Positions 47,991-57,585 are shown, counted from the first letter of the stretch. The stretch is 64,000 nucleotides of DNA from Bosea sp. Tri-49 (GCF_003952665.1 NZ_CP017946.1:2852001-2916000); one strand, 5' to 3'. The notes: a model not told the origin generated them from the sequence alone. Numbers and translations are program-made.

Positions 47991-48040
47991 CGCCCCGTCA
48001 GTTCCCCCGTTCGGTGGGCGGGGCGAGGCCTTTTGTTTTC
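47991..48040 (+). terminator. Terminator-like hairpin
   Basis: CGCCCCG (47991-47997) pairs with CGGGGCG (48019-48025), with inner CCCCCG-TTCGG-type pairing, followed by GCCTTTTGTTTTC. It points in the plus direction though no plus-strand gene ends right before it; may belong to a lost gene. Confidence 0.4.
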
Positions 48041-48106
48041 TAGAGCGCGTTGTCGAATGCGTCGGACCGTCTCAGCCTGTTCCGCAATCCTCCCGGGCCG
48101 ACGGAG

Positions 48107-49910
48107 TCATACGAACAGGAAGTCGTTCTGATGCAGCAGAGCGAGGTTGACATTCTGCAACGTCAGCGAGGTGCCGGCGTCGAAGGTAAAGACCGTGTCA
48201 GCACCTGACTGCGTCGCAAAGCTCATCAACTCTGCAAACGAATCGGCCAGGGCCGGATCGATCTGCACGACGTCGGCATCGGCAATGCCCGCGCCTTCGA
48301 AATCGCCGATGACGTCGCGCCCGTAGCCTGATCTGAAGACGAAAGTGTCCTTGCCGCCGAAACCGAACAGCTGGTCGTTGCCGGCTCCTCCCGACAGCAC
48401 GTTGTTCAAGCTGTTCCCACCGATTCCGTTGTCGAGGGCGTTGCCGATGCCGGTGACGGCGGTGTCCTGCAGGTTCAAGGCTTCAACATTGTCCGTCAGA
48501 ACGTAGCTGACGCTCGAATAGACCCGGTCATAGCCCTGGTCCTGGTCCTCGACCACCGCTGCCGAGGCCGTGCTGACGAAATAGGTGTCGTTCCCCCGCC
48601 CGCCATAGAGGCTGCCACCAGCACCGCTGACGATCGTGTCGTCGCCATCACCAGCATCGATGACAGTGCCCGTTGCGCCGATCAGAACGTCATCGAAGCG
48701 ACTGCCCCGGACCGTCGATGCTGGAAAATGTATCCCCTGCCGCTTCGCCCGTATTGGCCGCGGCCCCCGAAAGGCTGACGCGCACAGCTTCGGTCGCGTT
48801 TTCATAGGTCGCCCAATCGAAGCCGAAGCCGCCCACCAGCTGGTCGGCCCCGGCCCCGCCCTCCAGAGTGTTGAAGCCGAACGAACCGTAGAGCGTGTCG
48901 TTGCCCGCGCCGCCGCGCAGAGTGTTGCCATTCCCGCTGGAAAGGATGTCGTCGCCGTCGCCACCTTCCACGAGGGTGAGGGCGCCCCCTATCAGCCTAT
49001 CGTTGCCTGCGCCGCCATATAGCTTGTCGGCTCCGCCTCCTTGTGCCGACAAGGTGTCGTTGCCATCCAGGCCGTACAGAACGTCGTCGCCATTGCCACC
49101 CTCGAGCGTATTGTCGCCGTTGTCGCCGATGAGAACATCGTCGCCTGACGAGCCGACCAGCCCCTCGATCGATACGAATATGTCCCCTGCGGCATCGCCC
49201 GTACTGAGTTCGGGGGCGCCGAGATGCACGAAAACCGGCTCGTAGAAGAGTGCCCTGTCGAAGCCTTCGCCACCGTTCAGGACATCGGCGCCCCAGCCGC
49301 CATACAGGGAGTCGTTCCCCTGTCCGCCGGCGAGATAGTCGTTCCCCGCGCCGCCATCCAGCGTGTCGTTGCCCTCGCCGCCGTCGAGATGATCCGCCTG
49401 GACGCCTCCGCGAACGGCGTCATCGCCTGCCCCCGCCGCCACATAGTTCGCTCCGTCTCCAGCGACGATATCGTCGATACCGGCCCCGCCGATGATGTAG
49501 TCGTCGCGGTTGCCGGTCGTGATGCTGCTGGCGCGGTCGTAAAAGCCCTGTGTGGTGTAGACCGGCGATGCGCGGTTGGTCGGATCAATTACATCCGTGA
49601 GCGTATAGCGCAGTTGATCACCATAATATTCAGCGATCGAGGTGATTTCCGTCTTGTCGAATAAACCGACATTGGAAACTCCGAAATTCCGAACGACGTG
49701 CGCGACGGTATGAGTGCCGTCAGGATTAAGGAGCGTCACGTCCCAGTTCTGGGTAGTGTGCGTTCCGCGGTTGGGAAAGGACCAGGTCTGGCTGTGGAAA
49801 TTAGACGTCGTTCCTGAATCCAGGGCCTGAAAGCCTCGGGCATAGAGAGCAGTCAGATCAAATTCCAGCGCAAGAAGCGTGAAGGCGTCTGTTACGGTCA
49901 GACTCGGCAT
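48107..49910 (-). pseudogene. RTX calcium-binding repeat protein, frameshifted
   Basis: Type I-secreted style RTX protein. The first frame (49910 to about 48713) begins MPSLTVTDAFTLLALEFDLT and contains more than a dozen nonapeptides such as GGAGNDTLY and GGEGNDTLD. It then breaks at SSID and meets a stop, while the next frame (to 48107) continues RGSRFDDVLIGATG with more repeats and the C-terminal end QNDFLFV. Restoring one frame gives about 600 residues. Deletion of 2 nt or insertion of 1 nt near 48713 explains it. No signal peptide, as expected for ABC (type I) export; no exporter genes nearby. Confidence 0.8.
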
Positions 49911-50218
49911 GAAAACCTTCCAATCTCGGCCGCGATCACTCTATTGGCAGTAGTGCCTTCCACCATGCCGCAAAGCAAGGCGAAACGCCTTCCGCTTCAA
50001 AGCCTCAACACATCGCAATCCAAGACGGCTGCCGGCACAGAGCTCGCCCACGCGGATATCGGCGCTGTGGCTGCAAGGTTAGCCCATGGAGCAGCGTCAC
50101 GCCGAGCACGCCCTGCGCTCGGACGTCCGCGAGTGTCATCGGTCCTCCAATCGACCGCAGCGTTTTCCGCTCTGACGGCCGCAAAGTGCATGGCGATCTG
50201 CTGTGCTGGAGCGCCCTC
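49911..50218. other. Region between the RTX gene and the first direct repeat ORF
   Basis: 308 bp with no supported gene; its right part from 50160 belongs to the 251-bp direct repeat. Confidence 0.5.
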
Positions 50219-50410
50219 ATGGACCACGACAGAATTCGGCAGGCTCAGGACTTGCGTGTGAAAGCGTTCAAGTGCCGCCGTTGGGCCGTTACGGCCTGCG
50301 ACCAGGAGGCCGCGGCCCGCCTGACGGCCATGGCGAGCGCGTATGAGGCGCAAGCGGAAGCCCTCGAACAGGACATTGCTCCGCCCTGCCGGACGCGGCA
50401 GGGACGATAG
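50160..50410 (+). repeat. Direct repeat copy 1 (251 bp)
   Basis: About 93% identical to 52919-53170 (I count roughly 18 differences and one 1-base indel). The two copies flank the methyltransferase and acyltransferase genes. Each carries the same small coding sequence. Confidence 0.92.
50219..50410 (+). CDS. Small helical hypothetical protein
   Basis: 63 residues, MDHDRIRQAQDLRVKAFKCR, then an acidic helical stretch (EAAARLTAMASAYEAQAEAL). Small proteins with this RxRQAxxLRxxAxxC...AxxYExxAxxLE pattern are common in Hyphomicrobiales; function unknown. Intact here; the second copy at 52978 has a frameshift. Confidence 0.55.
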   Translation: MDHDRIRQAQDLRVKAFKCRRWAVTACDQEAAARLTAMASAYEAQAEALEQDIAPPCRTRQGR

Positions 50411-50454
50411 GTGCGAGCTTACGCTCGGCCGACCTTGCGGGGTGCCTTCCGAGG

Positions 50455-51435
50455 CTATCGCTTGGTGAAAATCGCGCACCCCGCCATAGGCAGATCCCGG
50501 AGTTGATCAGCCGAAAAGCTGTGATGGTCATAGCGATCAAAGATGGCCCAGGCCCACTTGGGCAACTCGGCTTGGTCGATGTCGCGGTAGGCCTTCATCT
50601 GATAGGCAAAATGCTGCGTGAACTGCCCGACATTGTCATGAATGGGGTACACGCGAAGGTCCGCCCCCGCCGCATCGGCCAGATCCTGCAAGACCGAGCG
50701 CGGGAATGCCCATTTGTCGTCCCGGTCGCGCCATCCCTTGGTCTTCTGCCTGAAGATCTGAGGCTCGAGTTCGCTGATCTGGGCCTCTGCGAATTTCAGC
50801 GCGCGCCCGCTTTCACGGCGCAACTTCGCCTCTCGGGTAATTTCCTGGCAGATCAGCCTCAGGATAGCGTTTCCCGCTTCAAAGGGCTCGAAGAAGAAAG
50901 CAGAGGTGCCCGGTTTGAGCATCCGCATCGCCATATCGATGAACGGCCCCGGCTCCGCGAGGTGATGCAAGATAGCCGCGCCAAATACGCAGTCGGCTAT
51001 GCCCTCGTTCAGGTAGGGCTTTTGAGCGTCCATCGCGACCGGCAGGCATCGGGCGTTGAGCCCGCGCGAATCCAGCAGCCGTTTCAAGATCGCCAGGAGG
51101 TTTGGGCTAATGTCCGTCGCCACCAGTCGCGCGCCTGGATGCAGGTCCAGCATCGGCAACGTCGCGTTCCCGAACCCACACCCCACTTCGACGATGAGCT
51201 TTGGATCCTTCAACCCGACCCGCTCACCAGCCTCACGACAGAGACCGTGCCAGTAATTGAAACCCTGATAACGCCGGTAATAGTCTTCGGCGTTCTCCAG
51301 GAAGACCGCGTTCACCCCTTCGCGGACAGCACCCACTTCGCCTTTTGGTGAAAGCACGCCGCTGAAGGCGGGATTTTCGTGCTGACCTAGATCGAGCAGG
51401 GGTTCCCTGAAAATCCCCTCGGCATTGAACACCAT
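50455..51435 (-). CDS. Class I SAM-dependent methyltransferase
   Basis: 326 residues. Motif I VEVGCGFGNATLPM (about 82-95), motif II VATDISPN and LHHLAEPGPFIDMAMRMLKP after it define the SAM fold. The C-terminal 150 residues are longer than minimal methyltransferases. Flanked by direct repeats with a divergent acyltransferase, suggesting surface polysaccharide or lipid modification. Acceptor unknown. Confidence 0.88.
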   Translation of the reverse strand: MVFNAEGIFREPLLDLGQHENPAFSGVLSPKGEVGAVREGVNAVFLENAEDYYRRYQGFNYWHGLCREAGERVGLKDPKLIVEVGCGFGNATLPMLDLHPGARLVATDISPNLLAILKRLLDSRGLNARCLPVAMDAQKPYLNEGIADCVFGAAILHHLAEPGPFIDMAMRMLKPGTSAFFFEPFEAGNAILRLICQEITREAKLRRESGRALKFAEAQISELEPQIFRQKTKGWRDRDDKWAFPRSVLQDLADAAGADLRVYPIHDNVGQFTQHFAYQMKAYRDIDQAELPKWAWAIFDRYDHHSFSADQLRDLPMAGCAIFTKR

Positions 51436-51693
51436 CGTCGGCCTCGCCTCATAGGTGACGCAACCATAGCGAGCGCCCCGCCGTTAACAAGACCACGCAA
51501 ACTAGCCCGACCTTCCATGGCCGCCGAAAGGCTGATTTTCCCCGCCACTGACGGTGTACCGGGCCTGCCGTGGTCACAGCATTGTCTTGTCAGGTTGCCA
51601 GTCGCTGATGACAGTCGACAACCGTATGATTCCGACATAACTGCTTGATTGCGCCCTCTTTCAGTTAGTGAGGACGGCGCGCGCGTTCTCTCA

Positions 51694-52800
51694 ATGAGGC
51701 CAGGCAGCGTATTAATGTTGGATCGCAATCGCAGCCTCGACGGCCTCAGAGGCGTGGCAGTAATTCTTACGTTTCTTGTTCATTTTTGGGGAACCTATAT
51801 GGCGACCTTTCGGGGAGGAAACCCGAATGTCGTACGGCTTTTTGAGTGGAACAACCCATTCGATAGGGTACTTTACTGGATTTTTCATTCCCATCACGGC
51901 GTATATATATTCTTTATGCTCAGCGGATTTCTCATCTGCCGCATTGCGATGAAGACTTCCTTCAATTACGTCGCATTTGTCGGCAAGCGAATAGTCCGTG
52001 TCTACCCTGCGTTCTTGCTGGCGTTGATCATTTGCGCCGCATTGAATCCCTTTCTCCTGATCCCGCCGCCGACGTGGCAAACCATCGCCATGAATCTTCT
52101 TTTTCTGAATGGCGTGCCGCAGCTAGGTGTGCCTGGCATCGTGTTTAACAATGTCACATGGTCTCTCTTCTATGAGATGGCGTTTTATCTTGCTTTCCCA
52201 CTGGTCCTCGTAGTTGGGCGACGCGTCGGCGTGCCTATCGTGCCGGCGATCGTTTTAGCAGGCATAGTTGCAGCATATTTGCCGGGCGTGGTGGGGTTCT
52301 ACGCCGAGTTCTTTCTGTTCTTGTTCGCGGGCGCACTGGTCGCGACCTTTAGCCAGCCGGCGGTTAAAGCTGTCGCCGAAGCTTTCCCGGACTATGCAGT
52401 CATTGCCCTCTATGTGCTCATAACGAGCTTCTTTACAATCGGTTTGTTGACGACATCGCAGTTTGTGTGGGCATTCGCCGGATGCGGCTCGGTTATCCTC
52501 TGCAAAGCGATCGATGGGCAGAGCGATATTGCCCGTGCGCTGGCTTGGAGACCTTTGTCCGAACTCGGCCGAATCTCGTATTCATTTTATTTGCTGCATT
52601 CGGTCGCCATTAGCCTCGTCTTCAAGGAATGGTGGTTGTTGTACATTCAAAGCGCCGGCACCATACCCAATGCAATCTATCTCGGGGCGGTAGCCTTCGT
52701 TGGCTCGACTTTTCTGGCCTGGGTTTCCTACCAGCTAGCTGAGCGATTCTACTTCAAGAGCCATGCCCCCGTTGACGTTCGGGCAGCTCAGCCGGCCTGA
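51694..52800 (+). CDS. Acyltransferase 3 family membrane protein
   Basis: O-acyltransferase that modifies surface glycans or lipids, about 368 residues, ten helices. The catalytic His is in FLVHFWGTYM near residue 33 and RSLDGLRGVAVILTFLVHFW is the family N-terminus; FFMLSGFLICR and ISYSFYLLHSVAISL follow. ATG 51694, ATG 51715 or TTG 51649 could start it; none has a strong site. Base composition is clearly less GC-rich than the surrounding chromosome, a sign of transfer. Confidence 0.9.
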   Translation: MRPGSVLMLDRNRSLDGLRGVAVILTFLVHFWGTYMATFRGGNPNVVRLFEWNNPFDRVLYWIFHSHHGVYIFFMLSGFLICRIAMKTSFNYVAFVGKRIVRVYPAFLLALIICAALNPFLLIPPPTWQTIAMNLLFLNGVPQLGVPGIVFNNVTWSLFYEMAFYLAFPLVLVVGRRVGVPIVPAIVLAGIVAAYLPGVVGFYAEFFLFLFAGALVATFSQPAVKAVAEAFPDYAVIALYVLITSFFTIGLLTTSQFVWAFAGCGSVILCKAIDGQSDIARALAWRPLSELGRISYSFYLLHSVAISLVFKEWWLLYIQSAGTIPNAIYLGAVAFVGSTFLAWVSYQLAERFYFKSHAPVDVRAAQPA

Positions 52801-52918
52801 CCGTTGAATGAGAGCGGTGAAGAGACGATGTGCGATGCGGCCTACCCAAGGCGCGCCGACCCGAGAAGGCGACGAGCTCAAATGTTCAGGCTCCCGTGAT
52901 TGCTCCTGGGCGGCCCAA

Positions 52919-53170
52919 GCGTTTTTTGCCCTGACGGCCGCAAGTTGCATGGCGATCTGCTGTGCTGGAGTGCCCTCATGGACCACCGACAGAATTCGAC
53001 AGGCTCAGGACTTGCGTGTGAAAGCGTTCAAGTGCCGCCGTTGGCCCGTTACGGCCTGCGATGATGAGGCCGCGGCCCGCCTGACGGCGATGGCGAGCGC
53101 GTATGAGGCGCAAGCGGAAGCTCTCGAACAGGACGTTGCTCCGCCCTGCCGGGCACAGCAGGGACGATAG
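52919..53170 (+). repeat. Direct repeat copy 2 (252 bp)
   Basis: Same orientation as 50160-50410, one base longer (an extra C in GACCACCGAC). Bounds the right side of the methyltransferase/acyltransferase module. Confidence 0.92.
52978..53170 (+). pseudogene. Frameshifted copy of the small helical protein gene
   Basis: The ATG at 52978 is followed by one extra base compared with the copy at 50219, so MDH is out of frame with RIRQAQDLRVKAFKCRRW, which is otherwise conserved to the stop. A longer in-frame opening upstream exists, but has no resemblance to the intact copy. Confidence 0.65.
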
Positions 53171-53278
53171 GGGCCGGCTTGCGCCGATCTCGAGGGGCCG
53201 TCGCTGGTTGCGTTTGCAGGGTTCGGCTATCGCAAAGCTGCTTTGAGGCTTCCCTGTTCGAGCGCCGGCTCCTGGCGG

Positions 53279-53560
53279 CTACTCGCCGTACAGCGCCGAG
53301 TGCCGCGCCGCGGCGAGGCGGTCGACCTTGTCCTTCCCGACAGCTTCGGGATCGTAGAGCCAGCAGATCTCCTCGCCCTCGTTCGTCATCCGGCCCTGGG
53401 CGAGCTCGGCGCCGGCATAGCCTGCCTCGCGCAGATCGCGCCTGAGCCTGCGCGCGTCCCATCTGATCGCGGCATAGCCGAAGGCGTCGTTGTCGAGGAC
53501 GAACCCGTCTTCCTTGATCCGGAGAAGAGCGTTCGAGATGTCTTGCGATGAATATGTCAT
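53279..53560 (-). CDS. Small hypothetical protein
   Basis: 93 residues, MTYSSQDISNALLRIKEDGF to the end AARHSALYGE; no signal or helix for the membrane. Mixed alpha/beta character with EEICWLYDPEAVGKDKVD. Family not recognised. Position next to the repeat-flanked module may be accidental. Confidence 0.6.
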   Translation of the reverse strand: MTYSSQDISNALLRIKEDGFVLDNDAFGYAAIRWDARRLRRDLREAGYAGAELAQGRMTNEGEEICWLYDPEAVGKDKVDRLAAARHSALYGE

Positions 53561-53776
53561 GGCCTGTTCTGGGCGTTGATGGCACTCTCCTAGCCTGCGG
53601 CCTGTTGGCCAACCGATACGGATTCAGCTCGAATTTTAGCAGTCAGCCGATTTTGCGCCGGCGGCAGGCCTGCGTCGGGGCCTGGATCAAGCCGCGGCTC
53701 GGCTTCGCAAAAAGCACGAAGCCGGGACTGATCCCGGCCTCGCTCATCATCTCCGGATGACACTCTTTCGCCCGCC

Positions 53777-54745
53777 TCAGTCCTGGAACGCCCAGGCGGC
53801 CGGCAGCCAGCGATACTGCCCCTGGTCGGCCACGACCCGGCCCAGCCCCGGGAACGGCATGTGGGTCGCGGCGATCAGGGCTCCCTCCGCGGCCGCACGC
53901 TGGAAGAAGCGGGTGCGCATCGCCTGTGCCGCCGGGCGGTCCTGCTCGAACAGGAAGTTCACGTCCAGCCCTGCCGGGTGAACGACAGGGAACAGCATGT
54001 CGCCGGCCATGATCAGGCTCTGGCCGGTATCGGCGATGCGTACGCCAATATGGCCGGGGGTGTGGCCGGCAAGATCGACGATCGAGACGCCGGGGACGAT
54101 CTCACGCTCGCCGTCGATGGCCTGCAGCTTCGGATAGAGCCGTGTCACCTCGCCGGCGAGCTTGATGCCGTTCTGGAGATAGGCTGGCGAGGCCGAGCGG
54201 GTCGCCGGATTGCTCCAATGCGCCAGCTCGCGCCGGTCGACATAGATCTCGGCCTTGGAGAAATTGGCCTGCTCGCCGGCGACGAGGCCGCCGATATGGT
54301 CCTGATGCATGTGGGTGACGATCACCGCGTCGATCCTGCCGCGATCGAGCCCGAGCGCGCTTAAGCCCGCTGGCAAACGTCCCGAATGGCCGATCGTCCC
54401 GCCCGGCCCGGCATCGATCAGGATACGGCTGCTGCCGTCCTCGATCAGATACTGGTTGAACATCATCCGAACGCCGCCGGCGCGCGCCGAGAACTGCGCC
54501 TTCGCTAACGCCTCGACCTCGGCGGCGGAGCGGCCGGGAAAATACTCATAGGGCATGTCGACATAGCCGTCGCTCAATGCCGTCACCTTGAAGCGGCCGA
54601 TCCTGAGCTGCGCCAAGGGCGGCTGGTCGACGGAACGTCCGGCCGCTGCCGGCGCCTGCGCCAGGCCGACCGACGACAGGCTGGCGCCTGCCGCAGCCAA
54701 GGCCGGAATGCCGAGAGAGAAACCCCTGCGTGAAAGACCTGTCAT
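53777..54745 (-). CDS. Secreted MBL-fold metallo-hydrolase
   Basis: 322 residues. Tat-like signal SRRGFSLGIPALAAAGASLS (5-24), then a metallo-beta-lactamase domain: THMHQDHIGG gives zinc ligands His145, His147, Asp149 and His150, with LAGHTPGHIGV and IMAGDMLFP downstream. Close in plan to the methyl-parathion-hydrolase/lactonase-type enzymes. Divergent from a LysR gene that probably controls it. Substrate unknown. Confidence 0.92.
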   Translation of the reverse strand: MTGLSRRGFSLGIPALAAAGASLSSVGLAQAPAAAGRSVDQPPLAQLRIGRFKVTALSDGYVDMPYEYFPGRSAAEVEALAKAQFSARAGGVRMMFNQYLIEDGSSRILIDAGPGGTIGHSGRLPAGLSALGLDRGRIDAVIVTHMHQDHIGGLVAGEQANFSKAEIYVDRRELAHWSNPATRSASPAYLQNGIKLAGEVTRLYPKLQAIDGEREIVPGVSIVDLAGHTPGHIGVRIADTGQSLIMAGDMLFPVVHPAGLDVNFLFEQDRPAAQAMRTRFFQRAAAEGALIAATHMPFPGLGRVVADQGQYRWLPAAWAFQD

Positions 54746-54843
54746 CGTAAACTCCTGGGCTCGTCGCGAGCGCGGGGCGCCAAGAGCAGCGCCTCGATGG
54801 GGTCGACATAGTCCTCCCGACTGACGGATGATATTGACTTATT

Positions 54844-54853
54844 ATAGAGCTAT
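54844..54853. promoter_or_regulatory. Short inverted repeat ATAG-AG-CTAT in the MBL/LysR gap
   Basis: In the 130-bp AT-rich divergent gap, 23 bp before the LysR start. Compatible with a LysR half-site pair, but short. Confidence 0.3.
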
Positions 54854-54875
54854 CCTCTCGAATAATGGGAGTATC

Positions 54876-55808
54876 ATGGATCGGCTGGACGCCATGGCGG
54901 TATTGCTCGCGGTCGTGGAGGCCGGGAGCCTGTCGGCAGCCGCGCGAAAGCTGCGCATGCCGCTGGCGACCGTCAGCCGCAGGATCGCCGAGCTCGAAGC
55001 CCATCTGCGGGCGAAGCTGATGCTGCGCACGCGGCGCGGAACCGAGTTGACCGAGGCAGGCCAAGCCTATCTCCAGGCCAGCCGGCGCATCCTCGAGCAG
55101 GTCGAAGAGGCCGAGCGCATCGCGGCGGGAGAGTACAGCGCTCCCCGTGGCGAATTGCGCGTCACCGCCCCCACGCTGTTCGGCCAGCGTCACGTCCTGC
55201 CGATCGCCCTCGCCTTCCTGGAGCGCAATCCGGAGATCGCGCTCAAGCTCCATCTGGAAGACAGACAGATCGACCTGGTCGACGAGCATATCGACGTCGC
55301 GGTGCGGATCGGCCATCTCGATGGCGGCGGGCTGATTGCGGCGAAAGTCGGGGAGGTGCGCCGCGTGATCTGTGCCAGCCCGGCCTATCTAACCCGGCGC
55401 GGCAGGCCGCGGACGCCTGAGGATATCGAGAATCACGACGGCATCTCGTTCCGCGGCTTCTCGGTCACGCCGGAATGGCGCTATCGCGGTGATAATCCGG
55501 AGCTCGGCGAGGAGCCCCAAGCGCGGCTGTCGGTGAACTCGACCGTGGCGGCCATCGATGCCGCGCTGGCCGGGTTCGGGCTCGTGCGCGTACTGTCTTA
55601 CCAGGTCGAGGAGGAGCTTCGGCAAGGCGCCCTCGAAGCGGTGCTGGAGGAGTTTGCGCCGGCACCTCTGCCGGTCAGCCTCGCTTATGCGGGGGGAGGC
55701 CTGCGCAGCCTGAAGGTCCGCGCCTTCCTCGACTGGATGGCACCACGGCTGCGTTCGCAATTGGCGGCTCACAGCGCGAGCCACCCGCCGTCATCAACTG
55801 ATCCATGA
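54876..55808 (+). CDS. LysR-family transcriptional regulator
   Basis: 310 residues. Helix-turn-helix at about 18-40 (GSLSAAARKLRMPLATVSRR), linker, and a substrate-binding domain from about 90 (LRVTAPTLFGQRHVLPIALA). GGGAG before ATG 54876 decides the start. Divergent from the secreted MBL hydrolase, its likely target. Confidence 0.93.
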   Translation: MDRLDAMAVLLAVVEAGSLSAAARKLRMPLATVSRRIAELEAHLRAKLMLRTRRGTELTEAGQAYLQASRRILEQVEEAERIAAGEYSAPRGELRVTAPTLFGQRHVLPIALAFLERNPEIALKLHLEDRQIDLVDEHIDVAVRIGHLDGGGLIAAKVGEVRRVICASPAYLTRRGRPRTPEDIENHDGISFRGFSVTPEWRYRGDNPELGEEPQARLSVNSTVAAIDAALAGFGLVRVLSYQVEEELRQGALEAVLEEFAPAPLPVSLAYAGGGLRSLKVRAFLDWMAPRLRSQLAAHSASHPPSSTDP

Positions 55809-55918
55809 TGGCGCGACCGGCGGGCCAACGCCAAACCCTGGGGTTTCCGCCGCAGTTGGCCTCGCCGCACGCCGTCGGTACCACCCACGTCAAGGTCAGT
55901 CGTCCCACCAACCAGGCT

Positions 55919-56848
55919 TTACAACCCAAATTGATAAGTCAGTCCGAGGCCCGCCTTGAACTGGTCCTTCGAACCGCCGGGGCCGGTCACCAGCGGCGAT
56001 TTGGCGGCATCGCCGACGATCCTTGTATAGCTACCGAAGGCCATCGCGGAGAGGTTGTCGGTGATGCGGTAGCGGGCGCTGCCGCCGACGCCGACTTCGG
56101 CGACGCCGGCCTTCGCCTTGTAGGGTCGGTAACCGGATGCCAGCGCCTGGTTGGCCGTAATCCCATAGGCGGATTCGGCGTATTCCTTGTCGAAGAAGCT
56201 GACGCGGGGCCCGACCGACAGGTGCAGCCGGTTGTCGAAGAGCGGCAGCCGGGCATCGGCGCTCCAGTCGATGCGCGTGCCAAGATTGCCTTCGGTTTTC
56301 TCCAGCAAGCCCAGGGCATTTATCTTGTTCTTGCTGTCGCCGAACGAAACGATGCCTTTGCTGAGCGTGATCTGCGTCGAGAAGAACCGTCCGTAGTCGT
56401 ATTTGACGAAAACACCTGCGGCGAGAGCAGGGTCGATGTCGCCGAGACCGGTCAGGTAGCGCCTGCTCTCCTTGACCTCACGCCCTGGCCGAAGATTCAC
56501 GAACGCTCCCGCCGTGAAGCCGTTTGCCGAGAAGAGGTTTACGCCGATGCCCTTATCGATGGAGGCAAAGGCGATGTCCCTGTATTTGATCGACACATAG
56601 GGAAGCGCAGAGAATTTGGTGTCCTTGGCGCCGAAGAACTTTGGCGAGAACAGGCCGAATGCGCCGAGCTCGACTGTCCAGTCAGGCTTTTTCAGCGCGG
56701 TATCCGGGATGGCCTGAGCGGCAGGCCTGGCCAGCTCCGCTGCCGACGCCGCCGACATCGGGAACACAACGGCGAAACCTGCCATCCGGACCCGGCGACC
56801 AAACCGCTGCCGCCTGGGCCTGGCGCTGGCGGCAAATCCGGACGGCAT
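55919..56848 (-). CDS. MipA/OmpV-family outer-membrane protein
   Basis: About 309 residues from ATG 56848. Basic n-region, hydrophobic MAGFAVVFPMSAASA and cleavage near ASA-AE form a signal peptide, then an outer-membrane beta-barrel with DWTVELGAFGLFSPKFFGAK, DIDPALAAGVFVKYDYGRFF and a C-terminal Phe-Gly-Leu ending (GLTYQFGL), the MipA pattern. ATG 56950 has GGAG at good distance and may be the true start, which would lengthen the n-region by 34 residues; ATG 56785 is a third option. MipA proteins scaffold murein enzymes or act as channels. Confidence 0.85.
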   Translation of the reverse strand: MPSGFAASARPRRQRFGRRVRMAGFAVVFPMSAASAAELARPAAQAIPDTALKKPDWTVELGAFGLFSPKFFGAKDTKFSALPYVSIKYRDIAFASIDKGIGVNLFSANGFTAGAFVNLRPGREVKESRRYLTGLGDIDPALAAGVFVKYDYGRFFSTQITLSKGIVSFGDSKNKINALGLLEKTEGNLGTRIDWSADARLPLFDNRLHLSVGPRVSFFDKEYAESAYGITANQALASGYRPYKAKAGVAEVGVGGSARYRITDNLSAMAFGSYTRIVGDAAKSPLVTGPGGSKDQFKAGLGLTYQFGL

Positions 56849-56950
56849 CTGATCGGGCACTGCGATCAGAGAGGCATGAACCGGGAAGGCTCCTGGCCCG
56901 TTTTCACGGGACGCTCTAGCTATTCTGTCCGGCCGGCCGCAGTAACGCAT

Positions 56951-57293
56951 TTCAAAGCTCCGATCGCATGTCGTCTTGACGGCAAGGCTAGGCAGCCGCG
57001 GCTGCGTGCAGGCACAGGGCGTTCCGCCCAATCCATCTGCTCGCTGTAAAGATCGTTGATTGCGCCAGGATTGCCACGGCGGACGACCGCCGCTGATCAT
57101 CAGGCGCCGAGGCTGTCTGGTAGCCTCCGGCGTCCCGCACGCGGGGCAAACAGGCTTGCGGCTACTTCATATGGCGGCGAGGCTCTGCCGGCGAGCCGGC
57201 CCGCTGTCTGGCTTCCGCCCGATCACTTGCGATCGAACCATTCCGCCGCCGGCGCGTTGTTTCAGTACACCATTCAGAACAGGAGGATGTCCG
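56951..57293. other. Region upstream of csbD
   Basis: 343 bp without a supported gene. Carries the candidate EcfG promoter (57234-57258) near its right end. Confidence 0.5.
57234..57258 (+). promoter_or_regulatory. Candidate EcfG general-stress promoter
   Basis: CGAAC (57234-57238), 16-bp spacer, CGTT (57255-57258). The alphaproteobacterial EcfG consensus is GGAAC-N16/17-CGTT; one mismatch. It lies 35 bp before the CsbD gene, a stress gene usually under this control. Confidence 0.6.
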
Positions 57294-57500
57294 ATGGACT
57301 GGAACCGTGTCGAAGGAAACTGGAAGCAGCTCAAGGGCAAGGTCAAGGAGCAGTGGGGCAAGCTGACCGATGACGATCTCGATGTCATCGCCGGCAAGCG
57401 CGAACAGCTCGAGGGCAAGATCCAGGAGCGCTACGGCATCGAGAAGGACAAGGTCCGGACCGATGTCGACGCCTGGTACGGCCGCCAGACCTGGCACTGA
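57294..57500 (+). CDS. CsbD-family stress protein
   Basis: 68 residues, MDWNRVEGNWKQLKGKVKEQ followed by GKLTDDDLDVIAGKREQLEG, the CsbD pattern. Small hydrophilic helical protein, probably cytoplasmic, induced by general stress. AGGAGG precedes ATG 57294. Own promoter and terminator. Confidence 0.95.
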   Translation: MDWNRVEGNWKQLKGKVKEQWGKLTDDDLDVIAGKREQLEGKIQERYGIEKDKVRTDVDAWYGRQTWH

Positions 57501-57546
57501 CCGTTCGCGGTTGCCGCACGCTGCAAGGCGGGTGTGACCATTGAAG

Positions 57547-57585
57547 AAAGGCCCCGTCGGCTCGCGCCGGCGGGGCCTTTCGTTT
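57547..57585 (+). terminator. Terminator of csbD
   Basis: AAAGGCCCCG (57547-57556) pairs with CGGGGCCTTT (57571-57580), followed by CGTTT. About 47 bp after the stop. Confidence 0.85.

Larger units (their letters stand above)
52801..53278. other. Intergenic region with second direct repeat
   Basis: 478 bp. Only the repeat copy (52919-53170) and its broken ORF are recognised here. Confidence 0.6.

Noticed and set aside
51649..52800. Methyltransferase/acyltransferase pair as a transposon
   Set aside because: No transposase, integrase or terminal inverted repeats; only direct repeats are present.
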